DNA from: Betaproteobacteria bacterium
GTDB lineage: Bacteria; Pseudomonadota; Gammaproteobacteria; Burkholderiales; Burkholderiaceae_C
Length of the DNA: 6,845 nt
Assembly: GCA_005882155.1 (NCBI GenBank)
Contig: VBCQ01000068.1
Location: 9,348-16,192, forward strand
Direction of reading: 5' to 3'
In this document: positions 5,390 through 6,845 of the stretch, in pieces
Position numbering within the stretch: the stretch's first letter is position 1
Layout of the letters: each line of letters starts with the position of its first letter
The notes under the pieces: model-generated
The model's database searches: none
What the model saw: only the letters and a program-made list of their open reading frames with translations
What the model was told of the DNA's origin: nothing
Translations under genes and position numbers: made by a program

Positions 5390-6845
5390 GGTAAATCTCC
5401 TCGGCAAGATCGTGTGACACACCATCGACGGTGCACAGGTCCTCAACGCTGGCGCTGGCCACGCCGCGGACACCGCCGAAGCGCTGCAGCAGCTTGGCGC
5501 GTTTCTTCGGCCCGACGCCGGGGATCTCTTCGAGCCGGCTGCCTCCCGTTCGCACGCTCGCCCGGCGCGCCCGCATGCCGGTGATCGCGAAGCGATGCGC
5601 CTCGTCGCGAATCTGCGCGACGAGCATCAGCGCGGCGGAGTCGCGGCCGAGGTAGACCTTGTCGCGGCCGTCGGCGAAGACGAGCTCTTCGAGACCGACC
5701 TTGCGGCCCTCGCCTTTTTCGACGCCGGCGATCAGCCCGAGGTCGAGACCGAGCTCTTCGAACACTTCGCGCGCCATGCTGACCTGGCCGCGACCGCCGT
5801 CGACCAGCACCAGGTCGGGCAAGCGCGCGGTGCCCTGCTCGGTGGCCGCGGCGAGCTTGCCGTAGCGGCGTGTCAGCACTTGGCGCATCGCAGCGTAATC
5901 GTCGCCGCCGGTGATGCCTTCGATGTTGTAGCGGCGGTACTGCGAGCTCTGCATCTTGTGGTTCTCGAACACGACGCACGATGCCTGCGTCGACTCGCCG
6001 GCCGTGTGGCTGATGTCGAAACACTCGATGCGAAAAGTGTCGATGTCGTCGACCGCGATGTCGAGCGCCTCGACCAGCGCCCGCGTGCGCGCATGCTGCG
6101 AGCCCTCTTCTGCGAGCAGTTGCGCGAGCTTGATCTCGGCGCCCTTGATGCACATGTCGAGCCAGGCGCGACGCGGCTCGCGCGGCTGGTGCTGCGCGGT
6201 GACCTTGATCCCGCTTTGCAAGGACAAGGCCTCGATCAGCGCCTTGTCGACCGCATGGCTCAGCACCAGCAGCGGCGGCACGCCGCCTTCGAGGTAGTGC
6301 TGCGCGATGAAGGCTTCGAGCACCTGCACTTCCGGCGCCGCCGACGCGTCGGGTTCGCCGTTCTCGACATCGGTCAGCGCGGTCGCGTCATCGACATGGG
6401 TCGGGAAGTACGGCCGGTCGCCGAGGTGACGGCCGCCGCGCACCATCGCAAGATTCACGCAGGCGCGGCCGCCCTGCATCTTCACCGCGAGAATGTCGGC
6501 ATCTTTCGTCGTCACTCCGGTGTTGTCCTCGACCGCCTGCTGATGCAGCACGCGCGACAAGGCGCCGAGCTGATCGCGAATGTCGGCGGCCTGCTCGAAG
6601 TGCAGCGCCTCGGCGTGCGCCATCATTTCCGCCTGCAGCGCGTCCATCACCTGCTGCTGCTCGCCGAGCAAAAACCGCTCGGCGTGGCCGACGTCGCGCG
6701 CATAGTCTTCGCTCGAGATGTAGTTGACGCACGGTCCGGAGCAGCGCTTGATCTGGTACAGCAGACACGGCCGCGTGCGGTTGTTGAACACCGTGTCTTC
6801 GCAGGTGCGCAGCTTGAAGACTTTCTGCAGCAGCTGGATCGATTC
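5376..6845 (-). CDS. uvrC: Excinuclease ABC subunit C, N-terminus outside the window
   Basis: The last 489 residues of UvrC, the nuclease that, with UvrA and UvrB, cuts on both sides of bulky DNA lesions in nucleotide excision repair. The GIY-YIG domain (3' cut) is beyond the right edge; about 139 residues are missing, judged by aligning the cysteines to E. coli. In visible numbering: Cys15, 27, 35 and 39 (spacing x11, x7, x3) match the reported iron-sulphur ligands of E. coli UvrC; a UVR helical pair for UvrB contact lies at about 65-100; the RNase H-like 5'-cut domain carries Asp277 (FDISH), Asp316 (GGDDYAA), Asp349 (LVDGGRGQ) and His417 (DEAHRF), equivalent to E. coli Asp399, Asp438, Asp466 and His538; and two helix-hairpin-helix units (LEEIPGVGPKKRAKLL and the C-terminal segment) occupy about 435-489. 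All key residues are intact. The GTG at 6791 is an internal valine, not a start. Confidence 0.97.
   Translation of the reverse strand, partial: ESIQLLQKVFKLRTCEDTVFNNRTRPCLLYQIKRCSGPCVNYISSEDYARDVGHAERFLLGEQQQVMDALQAEMMAHAEALHFEQAADIRDQLGALSRVLHQQAVEDNTGVTTKDADILAVKMQGGRACVNLAMVRGGRHLGDRPYFPTHVDDATALTDVENGEPDASAAPEVQVLEAFIAQHYLEGGVPPLLVLSHAVDKALIEALSLQSGIKVTAQHQPREPRRAWLDMCIKGAEIKLAQLLAEEGSQHARTRALVEALDIAVDDIDTFRIECFDISHTAGESTQASCVVFENHKMQSSQYRRYNIEGITGGDDYAAMRQVLTRRYGKLAAATEQGTARLPDLVLVDGGRGQVSMAREVFEELGLDLGLIAGVEKGEGRKVGLEELVFADGRDKVYLGRDSAALMLVAQIRDEAHRFAITGMRARRASVRTGGSRLEEIPGVGPKKRAKLLQRFGGVRGVASASVEDLCTVDGVSHDLAEEIYRALH
5397..5400 (-). promoter_or_regulatory. Ribosome binding site inside the end of uvrC, for the lipoprotein gene
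   Basis: On the minus strand GGAG is followed by ATTTACC (7 nt) and GTG. It lies inside the last codons of uvrC, so ribosomes finishing uvrC can restart at the overlapping gene. It decides the GTG start at 5389 over downstream ATGs. Confidence 0.65.

Overview
This GC-rich window reads as chromosomal DNA of a betaproteobacterium, most likely Burkholderiales. The basis is the high G+C with C/G-ending codons, the PpiD, HU-beta, UvrC and PgsA sequences, a tRNA-Val with encoded CCA between hupB and ppiD, and uvrC and pgsA lying close together. The genus cannot be fixed from sequence alone. I see no insertion sequence, phage gene, CRISPR array or other mobile DNA. Every gene I can support lies on the minus strand, so transcription runs from the high coordinates to the low ones.

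Region 1 (6845 down to 1362) is a tight gene run: uvrC (5' end outside the window), a small lipoprotein with a TonB-C-like domain, pgsA, an EamA/DMT-family transporter, a haloacetate-dehalogenase-type alpha/beta hydrolase, and a tartrate/D-malate dehydrogenase. Junctions from uvrC onward are a 14-nt overlap, 41 nt, 31 nt, 27 nt and a 4-nt ATGA overlap. This looks like one operon in which housekeeping genes (DNA repair, phospholipid synthesis) are followed by a transport/catabolism trio.

Region 2 (1361 down to 1144) is a 218-nt intergenic stretch. It carries a near-consensus sigma70 promoter (TTGACA, 17 nt, TGTAAT) pointing at hupB, and possibly a weaker second promoter upstream.

Region 3 (1143 down to 1) holds hupB with a GTG start and a strong ribosome binding site, then tRNA-Val(UAC) 11 nt after the hupB stop, a hairpin that could end the hupB-tRNA transcript, and the first 206 codons of ppiD, which runs off the window.

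No wholly new system is evident. The points most worth following are the dehalogenase-like enzyme with its full apparent catalytic and halide-binding set, translationally coupled to a hydroxyacid dehydrogenase, and the lipidated TonB-C-like protein between uvrC and pgsA.
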